A stretch of 64,000 bases of DNA, taken from positions 62,001 through 126,000 of the forward strand of contig NZ_JAPZVN010000004.1 of assembly GCF_027533845.1 (NCBI RefSeq), in the 5' to 3' direction. Below the pieces are notes generated by a model. That model was not told the origin of the DNA. It did not search any database and saw only the letters and a program-made list of their open reading frames with translations. A program made the position numbers and the translations under genes. The DNA comes from Streptomyces sp. RPT161 (GTDB lineage Bacteria; Actinomycetota; Actinomycetes; Streptomycetales; Streptomycetaceae). Position 1 is the first letter of the stretch, and each line of letters opens with the position of its first letter. Positions 18,158 to 27,987 of this stretch are shown piece after piece.

Positions 18158-18169
18158 GCCCGGGGTGGC

Positions 18170-18961
18170 TCAGGCGTCCGCCGGGTCGGTGATCAGGCCG
18201 AGGGCCAGGTCGCGCTGGACCTCGGCCTCCCGGCGGACCAACCGGATCCAGATGAAGACGACGAAGCCCGCGAAGACGAACCACTCGCCGGTGTAGCCCA
18301 GGTTCTGGAACGCCCGCATGTCGAGCCCGGTGTTGGGCGCGGCGGCGGGCGGCACCGGCCTCATCGGCGCCTGGCTGTGGGCCAGCGTGACCCAGCCGTC
18401 GTAGACCGGGTACGGCACCACGTTGACCAGGGAGGCGGAGCTGATCATGCCGAGCTGACCGGCGGGCAGTCCGCCACTGGCGTTGACGCCGGTGTCGCCG
18501 ACGCCTTCCGATGCCTGGAGCGTCCCACGCACCGTGGTCTGCCCACCCGGCGCGGGCGGGATGGCACCGGGCGCGGAGGCGTTGCCGGGCAGCCAGCCGC
18601 GCACCACGGCCAGCGCGCCGCCGTCGGTGCGCAGCGGGGTGAGGACGTAGAAGCCCTGCCTGCCGTCCAGCGTCCGGCCCGGGACCAGCAGCTGGTGGGC
18701 GCTGTCGTACCGGCCGGTGACGGTGACCTCGCGGCCCGCGGCGGCCTGGGTGAGCTGCGCCTTGGCGTTCGGCAGCAGTTCGTGCAGCGGCACCGCGTCG
18801 GCGGCCGAGGGCTTGGGCGCCTGCTCGGCCGCGTGCTGCTGGGCGACCCGTGCGTCGAACCGGCTGAGCTGCCACGTACCCATGAAGACGCAGAACGGGA
18901 TGGCGAGCAGCACGAACAGGTGGATCCCCAGCCAGCGGGGGGTCAGCAGGAACCGGTACAC
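18170..18961 (-). CDS. SURF1 family cytochrome oxidase assembly protein
   Basis: 263 aa. Two membrane helices, at residues ~10-28 and ~210-230, flank a periplasmic domain; N-terminal GTWQLSRFDARV and C-terminal NLGYTGEWFVFAGFVVFIW are SURF1 signatures. SURF1 assists heme a/CuB insertion into the aa3-type oxidase. Convergent with the S9 peptidase, 12 bp apart. Confidence 0.9.
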   Translation of the reverse strand: MYRFLLTPRWLGIHLFVLLAIPFCVFMGTWQLSRFDARVAQQHAAEQAPKPSAADAVPLHELLPNAKAQLTQAAAGREVTVTGRYDSAHQLLVPGRTLDGRQGFYVLTPLRTDGGALAVVRGWLPGNASAPGAIPPAPGGQTTVRGTLQASEGVGDTGVNASGGLPAGQLGMISSASLVNVVPYPVYDGWVTLAHSQAPMRPVPPAAAPNTGLDMRAFQNLGYTGEWFVFAGFVVFIWIRLVRREAEVQRDLALGLITDPADA

Positions 18962-19027
18962 GCCTCAACGGTACGGGCAGCGCCTGTGCCGCCAGGACCC
19001 GGCCCCGGCGCGCCGCGGTACGGCGGG

Positions 19028-20170
19028 CTATGAGGCGGGCAGCGCCGGCGTGCGGTAGACCGTGCCCGCGCAGGCTCCGTTGATGGTGGCGGAGGCGGTG
19101 GTCGGCGGGCCCGCGTCGGGGGTGTTGGACAGGGTGATGCCGTTGGCCGCCGGGGGCGACGTGGGCGTACCGCCGCCGCCCGACCCGGAGTCGGAGGACG
19201 CCGGGGTGGTGCCGGTGGCGGGGGTGTTGCCCGAGGTCCCGGCGTCGCCGGCGTTCGGCCCGCTGGTGCCGGCACCGGTGGATCCGCCGTTTCCGCCGCC
19301 GCTGGCGGTCGACCCTCCGGTCGAGGTCGTGGCGCAGCCGGAGGCGCCGCCGCCCGCGGCCGGGATCCATGCGAAGTCGACCTGGTACGCCTTGCCCGGG
19401 GGCAGCGTCACGCTGTCCGGCGCGGTCGCCGGGTCGGGCAGCAGGCTGCTGGCCGGGTCGCCCGCGGTGTGGTCCACGACCTGGATCCTGCTGGGATCGG
19501 TGGAGCCCTGCGCGGTCACCGCGATCTGGCCCTCGCCGGAGACGGTACAGCTGGTGTTGGAGACGTTGACGACCCGGAACGAACCGTAGACCCGGCCCTC
19601 CTGGTCGGGTGTGCCGGTCTGGGCGGTGCCCCTGCCGAGCTGGGCGCGGGCGCAGCTCGGCGAGGCGACGGTCATCACGCCACCGGGCGGCGCGGTGTCG
19701 CCGCGGCTGCCGGAGCGGCTGGCCGAGGGCACCGGGCTGGGCCGCGCCGTGCTGCCGCCGCCCGATCCGCCGCTGCCGGCCGTACCGGCCGGGCCCGATC
19801 CGCCGCCGGCCTGGTCCGTGTCGCCGACGGCGCCCGGGCTGCTGCCGGTGGTGTGGCTGCTGCTGGTGTTGGCCGCGCCGACGGTGTCGGTGCCGCCGGT
19901 GACGGCGGCGTGCAGTACGGCGGGAACCGCGGTGCCGACGAGCAGTACCCCGGCGGCGGCGCCCACCATGGCCTGGCGGCGTCGGGTGCGGCGGGCCGGG
20001 ATCGCGTGGCGCAGCCGGTCGAGCGCTTCGGGCTCGGGCTCGATGTCCCGTACCGCGTCCCGCATCAGGCGGCGCAGCGCCAGCTCGTCGAAGTTGTCGG
20101 CGGCGTCGTTGAAGTGGTTCTGTTCAGGCATGCCGTCGGGGACATCGGGGTCGGATGGGTGCTGGGTCAT
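19028..20170 (-). CDS. Membrane protein partner of ECF sigma factor (anti-sigma-like)
   Basis: 380 aa. The cytoplasmic N-terminus (residues 1-70) contains FDELALRRLMRDAVRDIEPEPEALDRL and ends at RTRRRQ, followed by one membrane helix (~72-92). The outer part is a Gly/Ser/Thr/Pro-rich linker (~95-165), then a beta-rich domain with Cys pairs (~170-275), then another low-complexity Gly/Ser stretch. Its ATG overlaps the sigma gene stop (ATGA), the usual sigma/anti-sigma layout. The zinc HxxxCxxC motif of ZAS anti-sigmas is absent, so anti-sigma activity is inferred from context only. Confidence 0.75.
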   Translation of the reverse strand: MTQHPSDPDVPDGMPEQNHFNDAADNFDELALRRLMRDAVRDIEPEPEALDRLRHAIPARRTRRRQAMVGAAAGVLLVGTAVPAVLHAAVTGGTDTVGAANTSSSHTTGSSPGAVGDTDQAGGGSGPAGTAGSGGSGGGSTARPSPVPSASRSGSRGDTAPPGGVMTVASPSCARAQLGRGTAQTGTPDQEGRVYGSFRVVNVSNTSCTVSGEGQIAVTAQGSTDPSRIQVVDHTAGDPASSLLPDPATAPDSVTLPPGKAYQVDFAWIPAAGGGASGCATTSTGGSTASGGGNGGSTGAGTSGPNAGDAGTSGNTPATGTTPASSDSGSGGGGTPTSPPAANGITLSNTPDAGPPTTASATINGACAGTVYRTPALPAS

Positions 20171-20667
20171 GCCGGCGCCTCCATGGCGATGCGGAGCGCG
20201 GCGATGCCGCGGGATCCGTACGCCTTGACGGAGCCGACGGATATGCCGAGCGCCTCGGCGACCTGGGCCTCGGTCATGTCCGCGAAGTAGCGCAGCACGA
20301 GCACCTCGCGCTGGCGGCGCTGCAACCCCCGCATGGAGCGGATCAGTTGGTCGCGCTCCAGCTGCTCGTAGGCGCCCTCCTCCGCGCTGGCCATGTCGGG
20401 CATCGGCTTGGACAGCAGCTTGAGCCCGAGGATGCGGCGGCGCAGTGTGGAGCGGGAGAGGTTGACGACGGTCTGGCGCAGGTAGGCGAGGGTCTTCTCG
20501 GGTTCACGGACCCTGCTGCGGGCCGAGTGGACCCGGATGAAGGCCTCCTGGACCACGTCCTCGCAGGAGGCGGTGTCGTCCAGGAGCAGTGCGGCAAGGC
20601 CGAGCAGCGACCGGTAGTGGGCCCGGTAGGTCTCGGTGAGGTGGTCGACCGTGGTACCCGCAGCCAT
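20167..20667 (-). CDS. ECF RNA polymerase sigma factor, SigE/SigM-like
   Basis: 166 aa from the ATG at 20667. Region 2 has YRAHYRSLLGLAALLLDD and CEDVVQEAFIRVHSA; region 4 has LQRRQREVLVLRYFADMTEAQVAEALGIS and SVKAYGSRGIAAL. The frame stays open to an ATG at 20856, but that extension is low in sigma-like content and contains a GGGGGC-CTC-GCCCCC hairpin (20806-20820), a typical non-coding element, so I prefer the short form. Overlaps its membrane partner; same strand as the asd operon but separated by a terminator. Confidence 0.85.
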   Translation of the reverse strand: MAAGTTVDHLTETYRAHYRSLLGLAALLLDDTASCEDVVQEAFIRVHSARSRVREPEKTLAYLRQTVVNLSRSTLRRRILGLKLLSKPMPDMASAEEGAYEQLERDQLIRSMRGLQRRQREVLVLRYFADMTEAQVAEALGISVGSVKAYGSRGIAALRIAMEAPA

Positions 20668-20982
20668 TGTGCTGTCAGCGCTCACGGCCTCGGAGGGCAA
20701 CTTGGCGACCGGCCATGGCGCGATCACCGGCAGACCACCGGACGCCGAGCCGTAGCGGTCCGCCGAGGTGCGCCTGCCGCGCGGGGTTGCGGGTTTGCCG
20801 ATTGCGGGGGCCTCGCCCCCGGCCCCCCAGGTTGCGATCCCGACTGCCTCTGCCACGACTGTTGGACGCGCATCCCCTGGCCAGGGTTGTACGGCTTCCG
20901 CATGCGTACCAACTCATCCCCACTGTCCCGGTTTTCCCGATCCCCGACGAGTCACGTCTATGGCAGGGCACTGACACAAAGA

Positions 20983-21022
20983 CGCTCCCCGCCAACTGCC
21001 GGTTGCGGCAAGGCGGGGAGCG
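20983..21022 (-). terminator. Terminator downstream of ask-asd
   Basis: CGCTCCCCGCC and its complement form an 11-bp stem around an 18-nt loop, about 95 bp after the asd stop. The remaining ~315 bp to the sigma gene hold a second short GC hairpin (20806-20820) and no supported gene. Confidence 0.75.
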
Positions 21023-21114
21023 AAATTGTCGAACGCGGCGGCTGTCCCCTTCAAGCGGTACAGACCATCAGGTTCGTCACAGGTCCTTCACAAAGAAGGA
21101 GATTGTGCGTCCCC

Positions 21115-22188
21115 TCAGCCGCCGGAGGTCAGTTCCGCGGCGACCAGTTCGGCGATCTGCGCGGTGTTCAGCGCCGCGCCCTTGCGCAGGTTGTCGCCGC
21201 ACAGGAACAGGTCCAGCGCGTACGGGTCGTCCAGCGCCCGGCGCACCCGGCCGACCCAGGTGGGGTCGGTGCCCACCACGTCGGCGGGGGTCGGGAACTC
21301 GCCCTCCCCCGGGTTGTCGCAGACCACGACGCCCGGCGCGCTGCCCAGGATCTCGTGCGCCCTGGCGACCGTCACCTCGTTCTCGAACCGCGCGTGCACG
21401 GAGAGCGAGTGGGTGGTGATCACCGGGACCCGCACACAGGTGGCGTTCACCCGCAGGTTGGGCAGGCCGAGGATCTTGCGCGACTCGTTGCGCACCTTCA
21501 GTTCCTCGGAGGACCAGCCCTCGTCCTTCAACGACCCGGCCCACGGAACGACGTTGAGCGCGAGCGGTGCCGGGAACGGCCCGAACTCGCCCACCGCGCG
21601 CCGGACATCGCCCGGCTGGGTGCCCAGGTTCGTCCCACCGACCTTGCTGATCTGTTCGCGCAACGTGTCGATTCCCGGCTGCCCGGCGCCGGATGCCGCC
21701 TGGTACGAGGAGACCACCAGCTCGGTCAGCCCGAACTCGGCGTGCAGCGCGCCCATCGCGACGATCATCGACAGCGTGGTGCAGTTGGGGTTGGAGATGA
21801 TGCCGCGCGGCCGAATGCGGGCGGCGTGCGCGTTCACCTCCGGCACGACCAGCGGAACGTCCGGATCCATGCGGAATGCACCGGAGTTGTCCACGGCGAC
21901 CGCGCCCTTGGCGGCGGCGATCGGCGCCCACTGCGCGGAGACCTCGTCCGGAACGTCGAACATCGCCACGTCGACGCCCTCGAAGGCCTCCTCGCTCAGC
22001 GCGATGACCTCGACCTCCTCGCCCCGCACCACGAGCTTGCGGCCCGCGGAGCGCGGCGAGGCGATCAGCCGGATCTCTCCCCAGACGTCCTCACGGGACG
22101 ACAGGATGCCCAGCATCACCGTGCCGACGGCGCCGGTGGCGCCGACCACGGCCAGGGTCGGCTTGTCCTTGCGATCGGTAGCGGTCAT
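21115..22188 (-). CDS. asd: Aspartate-semialdehyde dehydrogenase
   Basis: 357 aa. It reduces aspartyl phosphate to aspartate semialdehyde for lysine/DAP, methionine and threonine synthesis. The N-terminal NADP site is [23 protein letters not shown] contains the catalytic Cys; the His-containing active site segment follows. [13 protein letters not shown] is the Gly-rich substrate loop. Its ATG overlaps the ask stop (ATGA at 22185-22188), so ask and asd form a coupled operon, as in mycobacteria and corynebacteria. Confidence 0.95.
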   Translation of the reverse strand: MTATDRKDKPTLAVVGATGAVGTVMLGILSSREDVWGEIRLIASPRSAGRKLVVRGEEVEVIALSEEAFEGVDVAMFDVPDEVSAQWAPIAAAKGAVAVDNSGAFRMDPDVPLVVPEVNAHAARIRPRGIISNPNCTTLSMIVAMGALHAEFGLTELVVSSYQAASGAGQPGIDTLREQISKVGGTNLGTQPGDVRRAVGEFGPFPAPLALNVVPWAGSLKDEGWSSEELKVRNESRKILGLPNLRVNATCVRVPVITTHSLSVHARFENEVTVARAHEILGSAPGVVVCDNPGEGEFPTPADVVGTDPTWVGRVRRALDDPYALDLFLCGDNLRKGAALNTAQIAELVAAELTSGG

Positions 22189-22706
22189 CGGCCGGTACCT
22201 CCGTACACCACTGCCTCGTCGCTCTCGCTGTCCAGGCCGAACGCGGTGTGCACGGCGCGCACCGCCTCGTTGACGTCGTCGGCGCGGGTGACCACCGAGA
22301 TCCGGATCTCCGAGGTGGAGATCAGCTCGATGTTGACACCCGCGTTGGACAGCGCCTCGAAGAAGCTCGCGGTGACCCCGGGGTTGGTCTTCATGCCCGC
22401 GCCGACCAGCGAGATCTTGGCGATCTGGTCGTCGTAGCGCAGCGACTCGAAACCGACGGCGCCCTTGGTCCTCTCCAGCGCCTCAAGGGCCTTGCGGCCG
22501 TCGGTCTTCGGCAGCGTGAAGGAGATGTCGGTCAGACCGGTGGACGCGGCGGAGACGTTCTGCACCACCATGTCGATGTTGATCTGGGCGTCCGCGATGG
22601 CACGGAAGATCGTCGCGGCCTCGCCCGGCTTGTCCGGCACCCCGACGACCGTGACCTTGGCCTCGGACGTGTCGTGGGCAACCCCCGAGATGATCGCCTG
22701 CTCCAT
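22185..22706 (-). CDS. Probable beta subunit of aspartate kinase (internal start)
   Basis: The ATG at 22706 begins [12 protein letters not shown], in frame with ask. AAGGGGA lies 10 bp upstream on the coding strand. The product would be 173 aa and contain both ACT domains only, almost the same length and start as the LysC beta subunit of corynebacteria (alpha2beta2 enzyme). Evidence is by position and SD; expression is inferred. Confidence 0.6.
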   Translation of the reverse strand: MEQAIISGVAHDTSEAKVTVVGVPDKPGEAATIFRAIADAQINIDMVVQNVSAASTGLTDISFTLPKTDGRKALEALERTKGAVGFESLRYDDQIAKISLVGAGMKTNPGVTASFFEALSNAGVNIELISTSEIRISVVTRADDVNEAVRAVHTAFGLDSESDEAVVYGGTGR

Positions 22707-23456
22707 CGGCTGGTCCCCTTGCGGTTCGCTACTGACCCAGGTCCCCTTCAGTCCGGAGAAGGACGAGCGGACGTGGATCGGGATGTTGTATCGGCGTGCG
22801 TACTCGACGCAGCGGTGCAGCAGCACCTTGGAGCCGGAGCTGGCCAGCTCCAGCATGTCCTCGAACGAGATCCAGTCGATCTTGCGGGCCTTCTTCACCA
22901 CCCGCGGGTCGGCGGTGAAGACACCGTCGACATCGGTGTAGATCTCGCACACCTCGGCGTCCAGCGCGGCGGCGAGGGCCACCGCGGTGGTGTCGGAGCC
23001 GCCCCGGCCAAGGGTGGTGATGTCCTTCTTGTCGTGGGACACCCCCTGGAAACCGGCCACGATGGCGATGTTGCCCTCGTCGATGGCGGTCTGGATCCGG
23101 CCCGGCGTGACGTCGATGATCCGCGCTTTGTTGTGGACCGAGTCGGTGATGACTCCCGCCTGGCTGCCGGTGAACGACTGCGCCTCGTGTCCGAGGTTTT
23201 TGATCGCCATCGCCAGCAGTGCCATGGAGATCCGCTCTCCGGCGGTCAGCAGCATGTCGAACTCGCGACCAGCAGGGATCGGAGAAACCTGCTGCGCCAG
23301 ATCGATCAGCTCGTCCGTCGTGTCACCCATCGCCGATACCACGACGACCACCTGGTGGCCGCTCTTCTTGGCATCGACGATCCGCTTGGCGACGCGCTTG
23401 ATGCCCTCGGCATCCGCAACGGAGGAGCCGCCGTACTTCTGCACGACAAGGCCCAC
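22185..23456 (-). CDS. ask: Aspartate kinase
   Basis: 423 aa from the GTG at 23456, preceded by GAGGAGC at 8 bp; longer frames upstream lack homology. Starts [13 protein letters not shown] (KYGGSS nucleotide motif). Residues ~1-240 are the kinase domain ([22 protein letters not shown]), followed by two ACT domains (~265-335 and ~345-415) that bind lysine/threonine for feedback control. An internal ATG at 22706 with its own SD probably makes a separate beta subunit of 173 aa. Confidence 0.95.
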   Translation of the reverse strand: MGLVVQKYGGSSVADAEGIKRVAKRIVDAKKSGHQVVVVVSAMGDTTDELIDLAQQVSPIPAGREFDMLLTAGERISMALLAMAIKNLGHEAQSFTGSQAGVITDSVHNKARIIDVTPGRIQTAIDEGNIAIVAGFQGVSHDKKDITTLGRGGSDTTAVALAAALDAEVCEIYTDVDGVFTADPRVVKKARKIDWISFEDMLELASSGSKVLLHRCVEYARRYNIPIHVRSSFSGLKGTWVSSEPQGDQPMEQAIISGVAHDTSEAKVTVVGVPDKPGEAATIFRAIADAQINIDMVVQNVSAASTGLTDISFTLPKTDGRKALEALERTKGAVGFESLRYDDQIAKISLVGAGMKTNPGVTASFFEALSNAGVNIELISTSEIRISVVTRADDVNEAVRAVHTAFGLDSESDEAVVYGGTGR

Positions 23457-23674
23457 GTGCGCTCCTCGCAACTGTGTCTTCTGGGGGACTGCCCCCAGAC
23501 CCCGCATGGGGGTATGCGTTCGGCTCAGTCTAACGAGCGGGCGGAATACACCGCGTATGTATCACAGTGTGAGACGCAAGGCTCACTCCGTGATCAGCCG
23601 CTCAGCCGCTTGCGCGCCGGATCCTGCCCGCTACGAGCCGCGACACACGGAGACGTAAGCCACGTCACAACCGT

Positions 23675-24367
23675 TCAGCCCTTCTGCCCGCCGAGACGGC
23701 CCCCGATCTCGGCGGCCATCACCTTCCCCGCCTCCTCGGCGAGCTGGTCCTCGCCGACCGAGTCGTCCGTGTCCAGACCGTCCAGCTCGTCCAGCGGCGA
23801 GTCCAGCCGCACATGGGCGACCAGGGACTGCAGGGCGCGCAGCGAGGCGCTGGCGGTCGGCCCCCAGTTGGACAGGTACGAGAACTGCCACCACCACAGC
23901 GCCTCGCTGACCCGGCCCTCCCGGTAGTGCGCCAGACCGTGGCTGAGGTCGGTGACCACGTCCGCCAGGTCGTCGGAGATCCGGCAGGCGACCGGCATGC
24001 TGCGCGGTACGTACGGATCGAAGACCTCGGAGTAGACGTCCACCGGCTCAAGCAGCGCGGCCAGCCGCTCCCGCAGCTCGTCGGCGTCCGGCTCCGGACC
24101 CACGTCCGGCTCGTAGCGCTCGTCCGGAACGATGTCCTCGTGGGCGCCGAGGCGGCCTCCGGCGAGCATCAGCTGGGAGACCTCAAGGAGCAGGAACGGT
24201 ACGGCGCTGTCAGGTTCATCGCCCTTGGCCACTTCGCGCACCGCGACGATGAAGCTCTCGATCTGGTCGGCGATCTGGACCGCGAAGTCACCCGGATCCC
24301 CGGACTGCTTCGGGTCGCGCGCCTTGAACGGGCCCGTGCCGCCGTTGCGTACTGCGGTGTCAGACAT
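23675..24367 (-). CDS. DUF5063 domain protein
   Basis: 230 aa from the ATG at 24367 (GGGAG 11 bp upstream). The acidic helical protein contains QIADQIESFIVAVREV, LLEVSQLMLAGGRLGAHEDI, and WWWQFSYLSNWGPTASASLRAL, the DUF5063 signature. Cytoplasmic, no catalytic motif. It lies between recR and ask on the same strand; conserved position suggests a housekeeping role, not known. Confidence 0.88.
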   Translation of the reverse strand: MSDTAVRNGGTGPFKARDPKQSGDPGDFAVQIADQIESFIVAVREVAKGDEPDSAVPFLLLEVSQLMLAGGRLGAHEDIVPDERYEPDVGPEPDADELRERLAALLEPVDVYSEVFDPYVPRSMPVACRISDDLADVVTDLSHGLAHYREGRVSEALWWWQFSYLSNWGPTASASLRALQSLVAHVRLDSPLDELDGLDTDDSVGEDQLAEEAGKVMAAEIGGRLGGQKG

Positions 24368-24492
24368 CGAACAGTCGTCTCCCTTCGAAGGCACGCCCAA
24401 ACGTGACCTCGTCGGCAGCAGTATGTTCCGCGTCCCTCGCACCGCTCGACCCCGGGGGGCTTACGCGTCGCTGAACGCTCCCTGGCATGACA

Positions 24493-25092
24493 TCACACAT
24501 CGAGCAGCCGCCTCCCCTCGAAGGCCCGGCCCAGCGTCACCTCGTCCGCGTACTCCAGGTCACCGCCCACCGGCAGACCGCTGGCCAGCCGGGTCACCTT
24601 CAGGCCCATCGGCTTGACCATGCGGGCCAGATAGGTGGCGGTCGCCTCACCTTCGAGGTTCGGGTCGGTGGCCAGGATCAGCTCGGTCACCGTGCCGTCC
24701 GCGAGCCGGGCCAGCAGCTCCCGTATCCGCAGGTCATCGGGGCCGACGCCCTCGATCGGGCTGATCGCGCCACCGAGCACGTGATAGCGGCCCCGGAACT
24801 CCCGGGTCCGCTCGATCGCGACCACGTCCTTGGGCTCCTCGACCACGCAGATCACCGCGGGGTCGCGGCGCGGGTCCTGGCAGACCCGGCACTGCTCGCT
24901 CTGCGCGACGTTGCCGCAGACCGCGCAGAACCGCACCTTCTCCTTGACCTCGGTGAGCGCGTGGGCGAGCCTGCGCACGTCCGTGGGATCCGCCTGGAGG
25001 ATGTGGAAGGCGATCCGCTGCGCGCTCTTGGGACCGACGCCGGGAAGCCTGCCCAGTTCGTCGATGAGGTCCTGGACCACGCCTTCGTACAC
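24493..25092 (-). CDS. recR: Recombination protein RecR
   Basis: 199 aa. HhH segment [17 protein letters not shown], zinc finger [16 protein letters not shown], then a Toprim domain ([30 protein letters not shown]). Works with RecF/RecO in loading RecA at gaps. Follows ybaB by 43 bp; the recR-ybaB-dnaX linkage is widespread in bacteria. Confidence 0.97.
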   Translation of the reverse strand: MYEGVVQDLIDELGRLPGVGPKSAQRIAFHILQADPTDVRRLAHALTEVKEKVRFCAVCGNVAQSEQCRVCQDPRRDPAVICVVEEPKDVVAIERTREFRGRYHVLGGAISPIEGVGPDDLRIRELLARLADGTVTELILATDPNLEGEATATYLARMVKPMGLKVTRLASGLPVGGDLEYADEVTLGRAFEGRRLLDV

Positions 25093-25135
25093 GGAACGCC
25101 TTCTCTCTACGGTGTGCGGTTGTGCGGGCCCGCGG

Positions 25136-25471
25136 TCAGAACGGCAGACCCGGAATGCCGCCGCCCAGGCCCTGGGCGAGCGGGCCGAGCTTCTGCTGCT
25201 GCAGCTCCTGCGCCTTGCCGTTGCCGTCCCGGACGGCGGCCAGGATCAGGTCGGCGAGGGTCTCGGTGTCCTCCGGGTCCACCGCCTTCGGGTCGATCAC
25301 CAGGCCGCGCAGTTCACCGGCGCCGCTGACCGTCGCCTTCACCAGACCGCCGCCCGCGGTGCCCTCGACCTCAGCCTCGGCCAGTTCGGCCTGCGCCGCG
25401 GCGAGGTCCTGCTGCATCTTCTGCGCCTGCTGCAGCAGCTGCTGCATGTTCGGCTGACCACCGGGGATCAC
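25136..25471 (-). CDS. YbaB/EbfC nucleoid-associated protein
   Basis: 111 aa. Starts [21 protein letters not shown], with the long amphipathic helix, then [19 protein letters not shown] and [17 protein letters not shown] dimeric DNA-binding protein, coded between dnaX and recR. Confidence 0.95.
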   Translation of the reverse strand: MIPGGQPNMQQLLQQAQKMQQDLAAAQAELAEAEVEGTAGGGLVKATVSGAGELRGLVIDPKAVDPEDTETLADLILAAVRDGNGKAQELQQQKLGPLAQGLGGGIPGLPF

Positions 25472-25643
25472 GGGTTCGCTCCTGCCGTCCGTACGACTAC
25501 CTATTACGTATGCGCGAGCCTACGTGCTCGAACGGCGCAGCGCGCTACGCCGTGCGGAGGACGGGCGTGGCGGCGGGGCGCGGCACATACCCGCCTCGGC
25601 ACCACGCTTTCACGGCCGGCGCCGAAGCGGAACCGACGCCCGC

Positions 25644-27917
25644 TCACTCGTTGGTGATCTCCTCGATCACCGTGGCGCCCAGCTCACGCACGATCAGGTC
25701 GTGCCCGGTCAGCGCCGTGTCGTCGAGATCGGGGTCGTCCTCCTCCGGGATGTCGTCCTCGATCGCGACCCGCGGCGGCGCCTCGGGCACGGGCGCGGCG
25801 GACTGCGCCGGTGGTACGGGCTCGGGCCCGGCCGGAGCCGCGGGCCGCGCCGGTGCCGGGGCGGGCGCCGCGGGGCGCGGGCCGCTGCCGAAGCCGCCGC
25901 CGGAGGGGCCGGCGGGCGCGCCGCCCCCCGAACCGCCGAAGCCGCCGGAGGACGCCGGGCCGCCGCCCTGGGCGGGGCCGCCAGCGCCGCCGGACGGGTC
26001 GACGATCGCCTCGATCTTCCACTGCAGGCCCAGCGCGTCGCTGACGGCCTGCCGCAGCACCTCGTCGCTGCCGCCGTTGACGAAGCTGTCGCGGGCGCCG
26101 GGGTTGGCGAAGCCGAGTTGGAGCGTGCTGCCGTCGAAGCCGACCACCTGGGCGTTCTGACTGAGCAGGATCCAGGTGAAGCGGCGCCGGTTCTTCACCG
26201 CCTCCAGGATCTCCGGCCACATCTGGCGCACCCGGGACGGATCGCCCACCGGCGCGCCGCCGGGGGCCGCCGCGGCGGGCTGCGGGGCGGGCGCCGGGGT
26301 TGCGGGGGCGGCGGGGGCGGCCGGTGCCGTCGCGGTGGGCCAGGCGCCGGGGCGGGTACCCGCGGCAGGGGTGCTCGGCCGCGGTTCCGATTCGGCCGAG
26401 GGCTGGGTGCCGGTCGGCCAGGAGCCGGGGGCAGCGGGCGCGTCGTCCTGGCGGGGGCGCGCCGCAGAGGGCCACGCGCCGGGCGGAGCGGCCGGTTCCG
26501 CCGCAGCGGGAGCGGGGGCCGGAGCCGGGGCGGGAGTAGGAGCGGGGGCCGCCGGGACTGGGCTGGGCGCGGCGCTCTGCGGCTGCGGCGCGGCGGGCGG
26601 CTGGGGCCCGGCGCCCGCCGGGCCCGTACCGCCCTCCGGGCCGGCGCCCGCACCCGGGCGGACCGCCGCCCGGGCCGCGGCGGGGCCGGAGGAGACGCCT
26701 CCCGCGTGCGCATCGCCGACCGGTGCGTGACCGGCCGAGGGCGCCGCCAGTCCACCGGCCAGCGCCTGCCGTTCAAGACGGTCCAGCCGGGACTGGACCG
26801 AACGCTCGTCGCCGTACGCGGCGGGCAGCAGCACCCGGGCGCAGATCAGTTCGAGTTGCAGCCGGGGCGAGGTGGCGCCCCGCATCTCCGTCAGTCCGGC
26901 GTTGACAAGGTCGGCCGCGCGGCTCAGCTCCGCGGCGCCGAAGACGGACGCCTGGGCCGCCATCCGCTCCACCACGTCGACCGGGGCGTCGATCAGGCCC
27001 TTCTCCCCCGCGTCCGGCACCGCCGCCAGGATCACCAGGTCACGCAGCCGCTCCAGCAGGTCGGCGACGAACCGGCGCGGATCGTGGCCGCCCTCGATGA
27101 CCCGGTCCACCACCTCGAACGCCGCCGCGCCATCGCCCGACGCGAAGGCGTCCACGATGTCGTCGAGCAGCGCGCCGTCGGTGTAGCCGAGCAGCGCGGT
27201 GGCCATCGCATAGGTCACCCCGCCCTCTCCGGCGCCCGCCAGCAGTTGGTCCATCACCGACATCGAGTCCCGCACCGAGCCCGCGCCGGCCCGCACGACC
27301 AGCGGGAACACCCCGTCCTCGACCGGGATCGACTCGCGCTCGCAGACCTCCGCCAGGTAGTCCCGCAGCGTGCCGGGCGGCACCAGGCGGAACGGGTAGT
27401 GGTGGGTGCGCGACCGGATGGTGCCGATGACCTTCTCCGGCTCGGTGGTCGCGAAGATGAACTTCAGATGCTCCGGCGGCTCCTCGACCACCTTCAGCAG
27501 GGCGTTGAACCCCGCCGAGGTGACCATGTGCGCCTCGTCGATGATGTAGATCTTGTAGCGGCTGGACGCGGGCCCGAAGAACGCCTTCTCCCGCAGGTCA
27601 CGCGCGTCGTCCACACCACCGTGCGAGGCGGCGTCGATCTCGATCACGTCGATGGAGCCCGGGCCGCCGCGCGCCAGGTCGCGGCAGGACTGGCACTCGC
27701 CGCACGGGGTGGGCGTCGGCCCCTGCTCGCAGTTCAGGCAGCGGGCGAGGATCCGCGCGCTGGTCGTCTTGCCGCAACCGCGTGGACCGCTGAACAGGTA
27801 CGCGTGGTTGACCCGGTTGTTCCGCAGCGCCTGCTGCAACGGGTCGGTGACGTGTTCCTGCCCGATGACCTCGGCGAAGGTCTCGGGACGGTAGCGGCGG
27901 TACAGAGCGAGCGACAC
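25644..27917 (-). CDS. dnaX: DNA polymerase III subunit gamma/tau
   Basis: 757 aa from the GTG at 27917 (VSLALYRRYRP). AAA+ clamp-loader: FSGPRGCGKTTSARIL (Walker A), zinc module CLNCEQGPTPTPCGECQSC, IDEAHMV (Walker B), RSRTHHYPFRL sensor. Residues ~400-590 form a very Pro/Ala-rich linker, followed by a tau-type C-terminal domain (MWPEILEAVKNRRRF) and another Gly/Pro-rich stretch ending in an acidic tail. No obvious slippery A-rich stretch for programmed gamma frameshifting is visible in this GC-rich gene. Confidence 0.97.
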   Translation of the reverse strand: MSLALYRRYRPETFAEVIGQEHVTDPLQQALRNNRVNHAYLFSGPRGCGKTTSARILARCLNCEQGPTPTPCGECQSCRDLARGGPGSIDVIEIDAASHGGVDDARDLREKAFFGPASSRYKIYIIDEAHMVTSAGFNALLKVVEEPPEHLKFIFATTEPEKVIGTIRSRTHHYPFRLVPPGTLRDYLAEVCERESIPVEDGVFPLVVRAGAGSVRDSMSVMDQLLAGAGEGGVTYAMATALLGYTDGALLDDIVDAFASGDGAAAFEVVDRVIEGGHDPRRFVADLLERLRDLVILAAVPDAGEKGLIDAPVDVVERMAAQASVFGAAELSRAADLVNAGLTEMRGATSPRLQLELICARVLLPAAYGDERSVQSRLDRLERQALAGGLAAPSAGHAPVGDAHAGGVSSGPAAARAAVRPGAGAGPEGGTGPAGAGPQPPAAPQPQSAAPSPVPAAPAPTPAPAPAPAPAAAEPAAPPGAWPSAARPRQDDAPAAPGSWPTGTQPSAESEPRPSTPAAGTRPGAWPTATAPAAPAAPATPAPAPQPAAAAPGGAPVGDPSRVRQMWPEILEAVKNRRRFTWILLSQNAQVVGFDGSTLQLGFANPGARDSFVNGGSDEVLRQAVSDALGLQWKIEAIVDPSGGAGGPAQGGGPASSGGFGGSGGGAPAGPSGGGFGSGPRPAAPAPAPARPAAPAGPEPVPPAQSAAPVPEAPPRVAIEDDIPEEDDPDLDDTALTGHDLIVRELGATVIEEITNE

Positions 27918-27987
27918 GCCTACGACGATATCGGGGCGCACTGACAACCGGAGCCGCACCGGAGGATCTCGAACCCTCCGGCAGCCC

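Noticed and set aside
19062-20290. Plus-strand frames opposite the anti-sigma-like gene
   Set aside because: Low-complexity Gly/Pro/Ala shadows of the minus-strand gene without SD or conserved motifs.
20668-20856. 63-residue N-terminal extension of the ECF sigma factor
   Set aside because: It has no sigma similarity, no SD, and crosses a GC hairpin typical of non-coding spacers.
27918-27987. Small SRP RNA gene near dnaX
   Set aside because: The 70-bp gap is too short and the conserved SRP core is not present; only a weak 7-bp hairpin is seen.
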